Below, in pieces: positions 1-13,400 of a DNA stretch of 64,000 nt (the first letter of the stretch is position 1; every line of letters starts with the position of its first letter). Source of the stretch: Phytophthora sp. 'mugwort'. Taxonomy: Eukaryota; Oomycota; Peronosporomycetes; Peronosporales; Peronosporaceae. The position numbers and the translations under genes were made by a program. The notes under the pieces were generated by a model. That model made no database searches and was not told the origin of the DNA. It saw only the letters and a program-made list of their open reading frames with translations. The stretch is taken from contig JAUCEF010000002.1 in assembly GCA_033558025.1 (NCBI GenBank), forward strand, positions 1,674,001 to 1,738,000, in the 5' to 3' direction.

Positions 1-1
1 T

Positions 2-790
2 GTTATGCTTGCGGCTACCTCCACTGGTAATCCTATGGCTGGTGTCATGGCTAATTCCGCTCCATTCAGTATTTCCTGGGGCGCTGTAGTCAATGCCCTT
101 GAACCCAATATTGATGGAACTTACATGCCTTTCACCACTTCTCGTCTGTATGTACCGTTCGTACATCTTGAGAACCCTCTGGCTATTATTTCCAAGCCTG
201 TTAAGAAAATTCGATACAATGACTGCTATGCTCTGTGGTTCTATCAGCGTGCTGCTGTTGGTAAGCAAGCGACTCAGCATAATGCTGCATTCGATCTCCA
301 ACTGTCGGCGTCTGTTAAAAATGCCAAATACATTATTCTTCTTCTTTTCGCTGAACAGACGGGTAGCTTTGCTTCCGCCGCTGTACAGCAATTTCAGAGT
401 CCTTTCGATTCGGCTCCGTGGTCGCTTCACCCGGGATCGTCTATTCGCAACTTCAACGTTCGTATCGGATCTCATCAGACGTTCGATATCAGCCATGACT
501 ATGACTTCCACCACTTTCACAATGAACTGGCTAAGATTGGATCGATAAATGGTGATTTGACTCCTGAGCTGGTGAATGGTCTTCTTGACTATCAGACGTG
601 GTCGCTAACTAACCGCGTTCTCATTGCTGATGTCAGTCGTCTGACTGAGCGTGATATTCCTCAGGCTATTCAGGTACAAGGCATAAACGCAGGATGCCAA
701 GGAACAGATATGCTCGTACTGGTTGTGAGTGAGCAAGAGCTATCTTACGATCGCCTAACGGGTGAGATTTTAGATTTTCCCACAGCTTAG
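2..790 (+). CDS. Double-jelly-roll major capsid-like protein, partial at window start
   Basis: The frame is open from the left edge, so the N-terminus is probably cut off; the first ATG in the window is at base 5. About 261 residues are visible, ending at a stop at 788-790. I see no enzymatic motif. The sequence is rich in beta-strand-like segments. Near the C-terminus it has RDIPQAIQVQG, then a hydrophobic strand LVLVVSEQELSYDRLTGEI. This layout resembles the C-terminal jelly roll of major capsid proteins from Polinton-like viruses, virophages and adintoviruses. Such proteins would build the virion shell. The downstream opposite-strand DUF3820-like ORF, a domain common in large DNA viruses, supports an endogenous viral remnant. 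The family call rests on remembered sequence patterns, not on an alignment. A different beta-rich structural protein is possible. Confidence 0.5.
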   Translation, partial: VMLAATSTGNPMAGVMANSAPFSISWGAVVNALEPNIDGTYMPFTTSRLYVPFVHLENPLAIISKPVKKIRYNDCYALWFYQRAAVGKQATQHNAAFDLQLSASVKNAKYIILLLFAEQTGSFASAAVQQFQSPFDSAPWSLHPGSSIRNFNVRIGSHQTFDISHDYDFHHFHNELAKIGSINGDLTPELVNGLLDYQTWSLTNRVLIADVSRLTERDIPQAIQVQGINAGCQGTDMLVLVVSEQELSYDRLTGEILDFPTA

Positions 791-812
791 ATTTAAAAAA
801 AATATTTTTTTC

Positions 813-1114
813 TTAGCTTAACTCTTTCAGTAGCTTAGGACACTTTTCAATAACGAATTGGTTCTTGCGAAGGTAATCGATATATCCTGGATTCATTCGA
901 CTGATCTGCTTGAGGGTCTTACCTCGATACTTACCCCAAGTCATCATGTAAGAGTTATCATCAGTCAGAAACTTGCTGTGATGGAATATCTTGATTTCAT
1001 CACTAATAATTTGATTGGGTTGATTGAAACCCAACGACAATAGCCGGGATCACTATCATAGGCCTCTTCAATGGTCTTACCTTTGTATTTTCCGAAAGTT
1101 AGTTCGTTCGACAT
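813..1114 (-). pseudogene. Tandem DUF3820-like (exonuclease X C-terminal-like) protein, frameshifted
   Basis: Two copies of a short motif lie on the minus strand. The upstream copy begins at the ATG at 1112-1114 and reads FGKYKGKTIEEAYDSDPGY. The downstream copy reads WGKYRGKTLKQISRMNPGY and ends at a stop at 813. The G-K-Y-(K/R)-G-K-T ... (D/N)PGY pattern is that of the DUF3820 domain found in bacterial and giant-virus proteins and near exodeoxyribonuclease X. The two halves lie in different frames; the switch falls around 1022-1040, so one base is lost or gained there. It faces the capsid-like ORF tail to tail. Either it is a decayed gene or the frameshift is a sequencing error. Confidence 0.5.
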
Positions 1115-1418
1115 GTTGTCAGTGGGGTGTATCTATATACATACCCCCTTTTAAATTTTTGGGATTTTTTTTAATTAATTCAGAAATTACCTACAGTGCG
1201 ATCTTAGTGCTTGAGCGGATCTGAAACCACCCTAAGATCCAAAAGGCGTTGCATTCGCTCTCAGGTGGTCGAGAGGTTGCGTCGTCAAAATAGCAGCTGG
1301 TCCGAAAGAAGGTTCCAGGAATGTTCTTGGTGGTAAATTACGGTAAGGAAAAAAACTGCCGGCGTAATGTTCCAAGTATTACTACTCAAGTCTTGTATGG
1401 TGTTGGAATAACACAGAC
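1115..1418. other. Gene-free spacer with a short segment shared with 57.2 kb
   Basis: No gene is visible. The first part (1115-1210) is AT-rich and could hold the promoter of the DUF3820-like ORF. Positions 1349-1370 are identical to 57198-57219, and the flanks are also similar (a stretch reading like 'caagtcttg' follows in both). At 57.2 kb this segment is the end of a lipin-like fragment. Confidence 0.4.
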
Positions 1419-4400
1419 TCAACGGTAATGAGAACCCAGAGGAACCAGGAACGGCGTGGCCAGAGGACTCCCGCCAGGATGCACAGCCAAGGCGCATTCG
1501 AGCAGCAGCGAGCCGTCGTGTGAGGCCAACAGAGGAACCCGTTGCGTTGCTGAGCCGTGACTGGGCTGCTCGCTGTCACTCGACATGTAGCAGACGAGCT
1601 GGACGCGATGGTGCAGCTGCAGCTCGTCGACCCGGTCGAGGTGCTGTTTGTCCTCGTTCCACGTGGCTCCAAGGAGAACGACACCGTCGAGGATGGCAAA
1701 TGGGTTGGGGTCAAGCAGCAGCTCAGTGTCGGCATCTCTCTGGTCGTCGGGTTCTAGCAGGTTGTCGTGCTCTAGTCGCAGCGTGAAGTGAACATTGTGG
1801 TAGCTAGCAGTTGAGTGTCGAGCTCGGGAAACTTCTAGCATGTGCTTGACAGGCAGATTACTAGCGAGAAGACCAGGCAGCCACCAATAAAGCGGCTGGG
1901 AACTCTCCAGAGGTCGGACACGGGTGAAGAACTCGTGCCAGTCCTGATAGTGTTGCAGTACGTCGTGCAACGACCACGACGAAGTGATCGGCGCTGATGT
2001 TGCCATGGACGATGGGACCTCATTGCGAAGGATTGCCATCACTTGCTGGCGCACAATGTCGTCCTTTAGATCAATAAGGCGCGACGAGTTTCCGTCGTTG
2101 ACGTCGACGTTGTCGCTGTCGTCGTCTTCGTCAGCTTGTTCATGTTCATCAGCTTCTTGTAGCATCGTATGAGTCGGAACCGAGTCTTGTTGCTCGTGCT
2201 CCAGAAGGTTATTGAGGATCGTCTCAAATACAGAAGAACAGACATCCACGTGTTGATTGTAGACGGCCATCATGATTCTCCGAGCTGATCCCACTTGTCC
2301 TTCCAGTCTTCCTGACTCTTTCTCTTCTTTCTCGATATGATGCCAACTCTCGAGCGTGAAACAACGTGGAAGCGCTTCCGTAACGATAGCTTGGACCACT
2401 TGAATCGCAACATGCAACGGCATCATGACGGTCAATGCAACAGCGTCACCTACCGACGCCGTGTCTTGGTCGCTAGCCCAGCCAAACGCCCACATCCATT
2501 TCGGTGAAGGACAAAAAAGTCCAATGCCACCAAAAACATCTCGGTAACTGTCTCCTCGGTGGTTAACGCTGTTCGGTTGAGATCCAAGTAGTACTCTTTG
2601 GAGCTTGCTGTTCATGTATTGATTGATACTGGAGGAATACAGCCACATGAGCTCGAGCCATTGACTTAACGACAAGTTTGGTTGCCGCATGTCTTCAGTC
2701 GGAAAGGCCAAGAAATCCAACGTTGCTGGTCCGGAACGTAGACGTGGACTCGAGAGTCTGACTGGAAGCTGAGCCAGCGATGAGCTTGGCTTACGTGGCT
2801 GGATTCCAAGCTCTACGACGGACGGTTCGTGCCACCCGGCAAGCTGAAGACATTCAAGCAATAATGCCTTGAGAACTGCAACCTCTTGCTGCCCGGCACC
2901 CAAGCGAGCATATGAACCCAATACAATTTGCTGATACACCCGTCGCTCGGTGGAAGTCGTCTCAGTACGACGTCGCTGCGGCTCGGCCAATGATGTTACG
3001 CACTGATTCATTGCAGTGAGGAAGACGTCGTCGCTATAGTGGAAGACAGCGACTGGATGACTTGAAGACGGTAAAGCGCCGACGTATGTCGCTCTCAACA
3101 CGTGCGAGCGATAAAGTAACAGCGAGTGAAACAACACAAGCCCCGTAATAACGACCCAGAGATCCGGCGGCAGTGTTCGTACCGTCCCAGTGTCGTCCTC
3201 GCTACGTGATAACGTTTGAACGCAAGGATACAACACCAGACGGAGGATAGTAGACTGAAGACATTTGCACAATGACGGCATTGGACCTCCATCGATTGAA
3301 CCAGCTTCTTCGTCTCGGAAACAGACGAAATTCGTTCGTAGGTGAACTGGGAGAGTTTTCAAGGTACCTACTACGGCCACAAGCCGAGGATACGTCGGCG
3401 TCACTAAATCCACAGCTGAAAGCCGTCGCATCATCGATTGTGAAGACTGACGCGTCGTAACGCTGGGAGCTGACGCTACAATGGCGTCTTTGCTGGTGAC
3501 ATTAGAGATCAATCGGATGCTGTGACGCTGGAAAGCTGTCGAGGTAGAGCGATGACACGAACGGTGAAGAACCCGGAAGAGCGCTTCCCAATCCTCGGGT
3601 CCACTAGTTTTCATGTTGACAATAGCAAGCGGTACATCTTCCAGAGCTTCAAACTGTGCTTTCTCCATCTGTACAACGTGTTGAACGTCGTCCGTCATGA
3701 GCAGCAGCTTCCGAGCTTCTGCAAGTTGTTCTTCTGAGGGGTAATGACATCGAGGAAGAACGTAGAGTTGTGTTAAAGGTACCGGTTCGTCCTGGTCACT
3801 CTCAAATATCCTCGCGATGGCGTCGTCTTGTTTTATGGCTCGGAACCTCCTCCTGCCAAGCTGCTGGAGCACACGAACTCGTATCGTACTGGAAGTCTCA
3901 ATGCCATGAAAGAAAGCGCGTCGCGCAAAGGCAAAGCTGTGAAACTCGTGACGGGTAAACAGTAGAACCGCAGTCTGCTCAGGTAATGCACGGATTGTAC
4001 GCAGCCAGAATCCTTTCTGTGTGTCCTGTTCATGAACGTTTAGAAGGACCCCGTAGCTAGCCAAGACCCGGTCACAAACGTGTTGAACCAGATCTGGGAA
4101 CAAGACGAGACTCACTCGAAGACGATCAAATCTTGAGGATGATTCTGGAAGTTCTAAACGGACCAGGGCATCAATGCTACCGGCTTCACTGGAGGTAGAT
4201 TCCGTCTTGCAACCATTGCAAATCAAGTTCATCACTCGTCGCTGGAACTCTGGTCGAGTATACGAGGCAGCGAGTTCCTTACAAGCTTCAGCACTGATCA
4301 ACGGTCTCTGCAGAGCCCCACTCTGCAACTTTGCTTGAAGCAGGATGGTGTTCACAGATCGTGGCGTCTTGACCTCAATATCTGTGGCCTGTGTTGGAGA

Positions 4401-7400
4401 ACTTTGCGTCGTTTGCAGCGTTGTTGGCTGCATCTTCTCGAATACTGTGAGAACTTGTAAGAGGAAACGAGTCCAGTCTGAAGCTGGTGACATGAAGGGT
4501 GCAAGTCGAGTCAACAAGGTCGTTAGCGTATGTGACGATACACTCAGAGAGCTCAATAATCCACGTGATGAAGCATTGAGCACGAAACTGGTCGCTGAAC
4601 GCGTCAGGCGCGTAGACTCGTCAAGTGTTGAGTGAACGTCTGTAGTGGAATGTGACGCCATAGCGTCCAGCAAGATGGGGAGAAAAACCTGCAGCGTCAA
4701 TGGCAAAGCGTTCAGTCCGGACCTGACAGACACGTTAAAGGAATTGAAGACGGCAGCTCCAGTGCGAGCGAGGGCTGCGTACTGCCGCTTGACGCTTCGA
4801 AGCTGCTCGTGGATCGTTCGTCGCTGATCTTTCAAGACGTGGCGAGTTTCTTGCATTGTTACGAGTTGATCTCGAAGAGTTCGAGTCTGTGCAAGTGGGA
4901 ACTGGCTGGTCACGGCTGCAGCTTCAAGTAGGTTTATCAACTGAGTCTGTGAAGCTTCGTACGCTTGAGCAAGTCGGTCATGCTCTCGCAGAGCTTTTTT
5001 CAACTGGCAACCTCCAGTGCTGTCAGGATCGGACGATTTGAGTACTGAGCTGCTCCAAATGTGATCAAGCATCACGTCGGCCACATCGCTTGGATGTAAC
5101 TGGGCGTCTAGCGTTGGGATCAGCTCCAAGACGTCACCAAATGCCCTTCGTGAAGCATGCGACGTCAAAATCAAGCGGAAATTCGGGTGCAACACGATGG
5201 AATCCGTCGTCTCAGTGCTGTCTTCACTCTCTTCTTCTGCTTGGTAGCTCTGTCGAGGCATGACGAGATGATCAGCATCATCCAGACGTCTACTTGTCCA
5301 TGATAAAGCTGCGTGAAGGCAAACGCCATGCACCGAGTCGCTGGGAAGCTCGGAATCTGCTGGTTCAACGTCGAGTACCAGCAATTGGTGGCCCAGACGG
5401 GCAGCTAACCGGAACACGGCGTCGAAGTCTGGCGCACGAGCGTACACCATGTCAAGCTGGTGCCAGTGCCAGACACGACGAGCACAAGTCACGAGCAGTT
5501 CTTCCAGCTCACGCGAGTACCGCGTGATCATCACGACGGGTAATGCCGGCGTCGTAGCTATTAACGACAGTAACGAGGCCTCCCACAGTCTCCGCTGCGA
5601 GAATCCCAGCCTAGCAACGCCCGTGACCAGTTTCGTCGTCTCTAATGCGTCGACAGGGTAGTTGCCAGTGAACAAGGCACTCAATGGGGTCTCCTCACCC
5701 ACGTCTTCCTCTGTCTGCTCTTCTGATGCGTTCAAGACAACGGAAATGCTGGGCATGAACGAGCAACGTGTTGACGTCGGTGGACATCCCGGCGTTAATC
5801 CGCCGTAGCTGTTGTAAGCAGCTTCCCAAGCTTGGAAAACTCGTTGACGACGTGCTGTCTGACTGAGTTCACACGCGTATACCAATGTACCAGCAGAGAG
5901 CAATGCATTCCACGACGTGAGTGCAAACCCACGTCGCATTGCGCTTGCACGTGCCGCCTCTTGCTGACATTGAACGTCTTCCTGGAGCGCCGCCATAGCG
6001 AGCTCGCCACTATCGCATCGAGCATCAAGCGACGCGATTTCACTCGTCAATGCTTCCTTCCGAGCACTTGCCGTATCCATCGCAGCTTGCGTCGCTTGCC
6101 AGGCCTCATCAGCCTCGATAACGCGCTGTTTAGTCACGTGGAACTCCTGCATGAGCAGGTTCAAGCGGTTCTGTGCCTTGTCGAGTTTCTCCAGCATTGG
6201 CTGCACCTGTTGCCGTGCCGTGGCGTACTGGTGTATAGCACGAATCCATCCGACCATTGAAGCCGCAGCGACGCTCTGTCGCTCGACTTCTTGACGACAA
6301 AAGCGTTCGTCTTGGAGATATTCAGCGTCCAGTTTGGCCAATGTAGAAGCAGGCACGGCGTCTTTGTTGTATTGAAGCAGTGTCTGTACAACGTTGGCGT
6401 CTCCAAGCAGTAGACGACGAGCACTCTCCCAGGACGGCTCAAGCTGGAACAACACGCACACGGCACCCAGGACGAGATGCACGAGTGGCGGTGGACTCAC
6501 GAACGACTTGATCTCTACCAGATGCCGTCTATCAACAAGTAGCAGCGCTCGATTGGCCTCTTCGAGACACGCCATGGGCTCGCGCAGTTCACGTTGCGCT
6601 ACGTCTTGTGCCTCGTTCGTGACTTGGATCTGTTCATCCGCAGCTACTTGGACGCGCTGCATGATGGCACGGATCCGTTCTGCGTCTTCCTTTTGCTCGA
6701 CCAGCTTGGTCGCGTACGTATTGAGCTGTTGGTCGAGTTTGACGAGCTGTTCACTCAAATTGATATCACTTGAGCGCAGAACGTTAAGGTCTCGATCCAA
6801 ACGGGTGGAGAGATCGAGGAACCACGCCGCGTTCGCTCGAGTAGCTTCTTCGCGCTTGAAACCGTCCACGACCAGCTTGGCAAAGATTGACGCCATCGCG
6901 AACGCTCGAGTAGTACGAGGACCTTCCTCTTTGACATCGTCTGAGACTGCAGCCACGACGGCGAGATGCATGTCGGTCGCCATACGCACGAACGTCCAGA
7001 GATTGCGCGCTACTTGATGAAGGAAATCCAACAGACCAGCTGGAGCTGTAGTGTAGCTGGTCGTTTGGTGAACCAGTTGGTCAACTTGAGCGTGAAAATG
7101 GCCGTAAACCAGCGTGTGTAGGGACTCGCGGTCGAGTGGGGGTACGGACACGACGTCACACGTAGCAAAGAGACTGGGCGTCGACAGACGTACGCGCTGT
7201 TCGTGCTTGGTATCGACCAGTAGCACAACGCGTAGCTTCAAGCTCATACGAGTGACAGCACTGGCCCATTTCCCACTGGTTACACCAAGAGGACGTGTCA
7301 AGGCCATGACTGTCGCTGCTACACTCTCACTCTCGACTTCACGTTCCCGTCGAAGATCGTCACTGTCTTGTTGCCATCGTAGATCAACACGCGCAAGCTT

Positions 7401-10400
7401 GGCGTGTAATTCGCGTTGATAACGCATCTCGACGCGTTGAAAGGCTTCAAGAGCTGAAGTCGTAGGAACGTCTCGCTGTTGTTGATGCAGTAAAGCCAAC
7501 GCGTGATCTCTCGTCGCTGCAGCGCTCGCGCGTATTTGAGCCACCTGTACGGCGTGCTTTGTCTTTAATCCCAGCAGCCGTTCGTCGCACACCCGCGTCG
7601 CGAGATGGACCTGTTCCTCGAGAGACATGGCGCCAGGTACTTCACCTGTCGTCATGAGCGTCTGGAGCTGGTTGACAATCATTGGTGGCAGTAAATCAAG
7701 TCGTTTGACCACTAAAGTCGCGTCCTGACCGGCGACGCCGACACGTTCGTAGAGCTCCAGCAGTAGCCGTTTCCACCGCATCGTTAGACAAAGCGAGGTG
7801 TCCGTCGTGACGTTGGGATCGTCTGGAAGGCCGGAAAGCGTGAGGATGTCGCCGTTGCTTTGAGCCACGTCAGGAAACTCCGGCAGCCGTGAAAAGGTCG
7901 CGAACTGCAGCAACGTATCGACGGCATTGCTGCTGGTATCAAGCAAGATCAGACGAGCTGCCGGACGGGCGAAGACGCGGTCGATTCGTGCGATCAAATG
8001 AGCCTACAAGGACGTGATTATCCGTTAATCATCAAGGGAGAGAGCAAGCGAGAGCAAAAAGTATCTCACCAGCTTGAACGGCACTGGAGGGACGTCCCGT
8101 GGAAGTGACAAGGTCTTGTTCGTGTTCCTCGTGGCTGTGGAGCTAAACGTACGAAGTTTGTGGTAGTACGCTTGCACTGCAGCAGTCGACACGGCTTCAC
8201 TGTCGTCCTCAAAGCTGATCTCTGCGTAAAGCCACTGGTCATGGGGTCCCAGCACACGGTCGGAAGCTCCTGCTTGGAAGCTTTTCTGGCGCTTAATGCA
8301 AACGTCGGAAGCTTCAACGTCAGGAAGACTGGACACCACCGCTCCACTATAGTAAATGCTGGCAGGTACATACGCCCAGAGCCCTCCAGTCATTGCTGCA
8401 TGATGTCTTTGCTCTTGGAAGGTGGTCAACTGCTGGCTGTACTTCAAGCTGAGCTTACCTCCCGTAGACGAGCTGCGAGCTGCGAACAGCGTCAAAAGCG
8501 TCGCAGGACTGGCCTTCTCGTCGTTCACGGGGTGTCCTGCATGCATTGACTGCCGCTTCGGCGCTACGATGAAGCTTAAACCTGCTTCAGACCCCAAGGA
8601 CAGTCGACTTGTTCGAGCACTAGCACGACGCTGAGCCACCTGTGCCAATGTCGAGCGCATCCGAGTTATCTCACACACAACGTGGTCATCCTGTCGAGAA
8701 GAACGTCCCAAGGCTGGTTCTCTTAGTGTGCGATGGCACTCGTGCGTCCAGAGCCGCACGAGCGTTTCCACGTCAACGAGTAGCGACGGATTAACTCCCG
8801 CTAGACCTTCGTACACACGCGCCAGGTCTTGAAGACAGAAGTTGAATGTAGAGCGAAGACGATCCCAGAGCACAGTAGTCGCTGCAGCTAGCAACGGAAG
8901 CGCGTATCGAACAGTAGTAGCGACGGCTCCGTCAGTACGAGAACAAGTCGTGCTGGGAACTCCCCAATGAGTCTGTAAGGCTTGTCCGAAGATCTGATGA
9001 AGCTCTTCTAGTCGACACATTGGAGCCAAAACCGGGAAGAAGCTGGTCGTGAGCTTTTCAAGTGATTCATCCGATTGTATAGAGAGATTTTCCACTCGCA
9101 TTGAAGCGAGTAGCATCAAGTTTTCGACTGCTATTGGCTGACAACTCGTACCGCGATAGACTTTCCTGCGTTCCTGGACGTAGCGAAGGAAAGCAAATAC
9201 GGACGGGTAGACCGGACGCTGCGTCTTTGTTGAGTCTTGACCTGGTATCGCAAGGTGTAAGTCGTCCAACAGAAGCAGCGCCGTCTTCCCCGGGGGCGGC
9301 TCAAAGACGCCCGTGCGTTCGCGCTGGAGCATACGTTCCAAGCAGTTGGCGAGCTCAGTCGCGACGTCTCCATGTTGAGAGCTGAAGCTGCTGTGAGGCA
9401 TGGCGAAGAAGAACGGGATGACGTCGCCACGGTCGAACTGCCGTACCATCGCTGTCGCTGTGAGCTCCGTCGACGGCACGATCGCTAAAGGAGTCCCTTC
9501 TTCATCCTCAAGAACGGACGCCACGGTTCGATTGTCACAGGTTGTGGCAAGACTAGCGACCGACGTGCATCGTGAGGCCTGGAGACTGTCACTCACCGCT
9601 TCCGTGTCTTTTTGAAGACGTAGAGCCATGCACGTGACCAGCGAAATCTGCCGTAGTCGAAGACGCTTCACAGACGCCAGCGTCGCGGCCTCGTTCGTCT
9701 TGAAATCGACTGGTTTCCGAGCTTCGTCGTCTGTGTGGGCTGGTACCAGGTTCGAGACGCCTCCAGCAGCAATAATGGAGCGAATGGTCTCAATTTGGCT
9801 CAAAAAGTTCCGTGTTAACGTCGTTCGTCGCGCGCCGTCACCTCCTAGAAGCAGGACACCTCTTCCCGAACGTAGCGCGTGGTGAATCGTTGCATGAACC
9901 ACAAGACTCGACGCTGTGGGGACAAATAACGAGCTAATTCCGCTGTGGTTCGACATTTGAGATGACAACGCGCGCCCTGACGCAGCGACGGATACGAACC
10001 GCAGTTCCGGGAGATCGAGCAGCGTCTCGAACAGATTCACGTCTGCGCCGCACCGGATCCAGGCAGGAGCGAGATGGTCAAACTCGCGTCGAACCAGGTC
10101 GCTCACCTGTCGCTGGAGAGAAGCGTGATCCGCTGTACAAGCTGCAAACCCCCACAACAAGCTGTACACTAGTGCCAGCTCGACGCGGATTTGTCCGTAC
10201 GGGAGAGCTACAGCAAACGTCACTACGCCGTTTGTAGTTTTGTCTGCTGTCGTGCGAGTCGGAGATGGTAACGAGCTCGCAGTGCTGAGTAGAGACTGCA
10301 ATAGCGACGTTAGGTTCGTCACGCGTTGTAGCCGTGAAAGACGGACGTGTCCGTTGTGAACGTCCAGAACGGCAGCCAGCTCTGTCAACAGCGAGGTTTT

Positions 10401-13400
10401 GAGTAGCCATCGCTCCACCACGTTGAACGTATCGAGAGGAGACCAGCTTGCTGTTGTCTCCAGTGTCGGAAGGAGAACCTGTTGGCGTTGAAGCTCGACG
10501 TACCGGTGCAGGAAAGCTGTGGCGACGGTCATTCGACAACGTACGTCGACGTTCTCTGTACGTCGATATCTCGTTTGTACAACCTCGTCGACGTTATCGA
10601 CACGCAGTGGAAGAATGGCATTTGCATGAAGGAAACGTGGCGTGGCGTCTCGAAGCTGCAGGACTTCGAACACGAGTCGAAGATTGGGTGAGAGCGTCAT
10701 GAACTCGCCGTCCTCAAACGGTAGTAAATGTGCCGCGACGTCTCGGTTGGGGCTAAGGACAGCGAGTAATCCTTCAAGCCACCGCAGATCCAGCGCATCG
10801 TCGAAGATGATCCACACCTGGTTACGTAGATCAAAGAGAGACGTCGACTCACTGGCTCCGTCTGAGACGGACGTGTAACTGGGCACGTAGCTGTCTTGAG
10901 CTTCGCGAATCAATTGACCCATGATGCTAGGGATACGGCCACGGTTATCAAGCGATACTCCTCCGTAGAGTTGAGTCACTGTTAATGCCATGGGGAGTAC
11001 GACATGGATCGCTACACTCGCTGGCAAAGTCTTGACTGTTTTCGACGTCATGTAGGAATTAGAACGCTTCGACAATGCCGCGGGCGGGGCTCGAACCTGA
11101 ACTGTCTGCGGTTTGCTGGTAGAAGCTTTACTCTGATCTCGACGCTGAAGACAGAGCTCTAGAGCTCTTGCAAGTACGTGATATACAGTTGTTTTTCCCA
11201 CTCCTGAAGGTCCGACCAAGACGGCGCTGGTACTGACAGCCAGGGCGTCGGCTAGACACGACACGGCATCGAGAAGCATCTGTCGAGGAACAAAGTGCAG
11301 TTCACGTAGTGCGAGCGTGACGCATTCGTGCAGATCCGGTGAGAGCGACGTCTGTTTCTGCTGGAAACTCGTCGGAATCTCTGACTGGGGGAAGACATTT
11401 TCAAGCGTAGATTCCACTACGTCGAGCTGTTCAGCATCAATGCGAGCGTGGAAATACTGCACGACGGCTTGGCGGATCAGCAGGTGCTGGAGATCGTGAC
11501 TCGTTGGACGAGACTCGAGTATGGAAGCCGCGTCAGACATGATCGTCTTAAGAGCTGAATAGCTGAACGGCGTCTCACTTGACGATGCTGTTCGTCCAGC
11601 AGTGAGCGTCACGGCAGCACGTACGTCTTGCCACAGGATCAACAACTTCTTGGCGAGCTCTCGGGGTCCTACAAACCCTTTGCTTACAAGCAGAGCCTCG
11701 AAAATGTACGTCCAATCCCACTGAACGACGGCGAATCGACTTAATGGTTCGGTCCAGAGCTTAATGTCTTCAGAATCTGCTAACGAGAGCTGTGCAGTCG
11801 AAGACAGAAGCACGAGCATCGCCGTACCAGGAACGAACGCGATTGGCGTCCGGTGTAGCCCTACAACCGGGTTCTTGGTCAGCACGGCGTGCTCAATCGC
11901 CGTCAGAGTTGTTGCCAACGTCTTGATCAGAGCAGCTGAAGCCTCGAGATCCCGTGCGAGCTGTAAACTGGCACAGAAGGTCCCACCGGCGTGCAGAGCT
12001 CCGAGTAGCAGCCGTGTGACGTGCGTATACGACGTGGCCGTGGCGGCGAACGACCGTCTCCCCAGTATCGAGCTCACTTGCAGACTCAACGTGCGTTTGC
12101 CACTCTCGGACGGCCCCGTCAAGACGCAGCCTTGAGCGTGTCGAACACACGCGAAGACTGCGAAGAGCGAGCGTAAACTACTTGGCGTGACCACGCAGTC
12201 CTGACTCGGATGGAGATAATTGAAGCCGTACGGGAGACGCAACGTGTTGATCTCGACGTGACATTCGTAGCCGACGGTTGTGGCATCATCCATCCGGTAC
12301 TTGAGCTGATGTTCCCAATCAATCGCCACTCCACCCGAAGACAAGGAAGAGACCAACGCTGGCTGCTGAGAGGCCACGTGACTGGCAAACGTATCGCGGA
12401 ATTGGATTTCGTGAAGACACAAACCAGTTCGCAGTGCGATTTCCCGTGCAGAAAGACGTGTGGAGTCTACAGGTAGCACTTGAGCTTTGATACTGGAGCT
12501 GTACACAGCGAGTTGGTCCATTATCCGGTCGAGTTTATCTACCGTCCTGTGGACGTCTCGTAGTCCCTTGTCGATGATCGTACAGCGCACTACTCGATCT
12601 GCAAGCAAAATCGTCTTCAGAGAGAGAGTACAGAGTTACAGAAGGGAAATTTAAACGTTGGTAGCTGGACGAAAGACGCACCTGGACGGGGAAATGACTG
12701 TCGAGACTCAAACTGTCGCGAGACAAGAGCTCGATGGTTTGTTTTGTGGATCGACGGAGTTGCTCAGCTAGACGCTTCTCAATTGCAGCGAGCCACTGCT
12801 CGACGGGACCTCGTGCCTTGAGATTCTTCCCCATAACGATTGTTTCTGCCGCTCCGTACACTCGTGAAGTGATCTAAACGACCAAGATGAGGAAAATGAC
12901 AACTTGTGTGGTGTTTGAATGAAGTAGAGCACAAACCTGAAGGATATCTTGGAAAGCTTCTCCAACACCAAAGACAATTTGTCCAATATTGTCAAAGCAT
13001 TGAAAGACAAATGACGGCGTGCAGCTCACGTCACGACATTTGGACAACAAGGTCGCTAACTCGAGATCAGAGAGCTGGAAAAAGGCGGGAAAGACCTGAC
13101 GTTTGATCTACAATACAAAGTGTTAAGGCCTCGTACAGACAACTTAAGTATCCACCTGTGTGAACGTACTTCGAGATGATCGGCCAAGGCTTTGGCAGCA
13201 GCTTCGAAGCCTTTGAGAATTCCCTGTAAAGCTTGGCGATGGTCTGGACTGACGCCGAATGGGAGACACAGAGACCGACGGAACAGACTCAACGTGAAAC
13301 ACCGCCACATTGTGTCGTGCTTTTGGAGCTGCTTGGCTTGCTCCGGGAACGTCCGTGCGAAGTCAATGGAGACCAAACGTTGCGTATAGTCCCATTTCTG

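Noticed and set aside
6394..7017. 207-codon plus-strand frame inside the dynein region
   Set aside because: It is antisense to the AAA4-stalk coding region and has Ser/Arg-rich composition expected of a shadow frame.
7998..8024. Two separate minus-strand genes meeting near 8.0 kb
   Set aside because: A GT-AG intron (8004-8069) joins the frames in phase 0 and the AAA3-AAA4 order continues across it.
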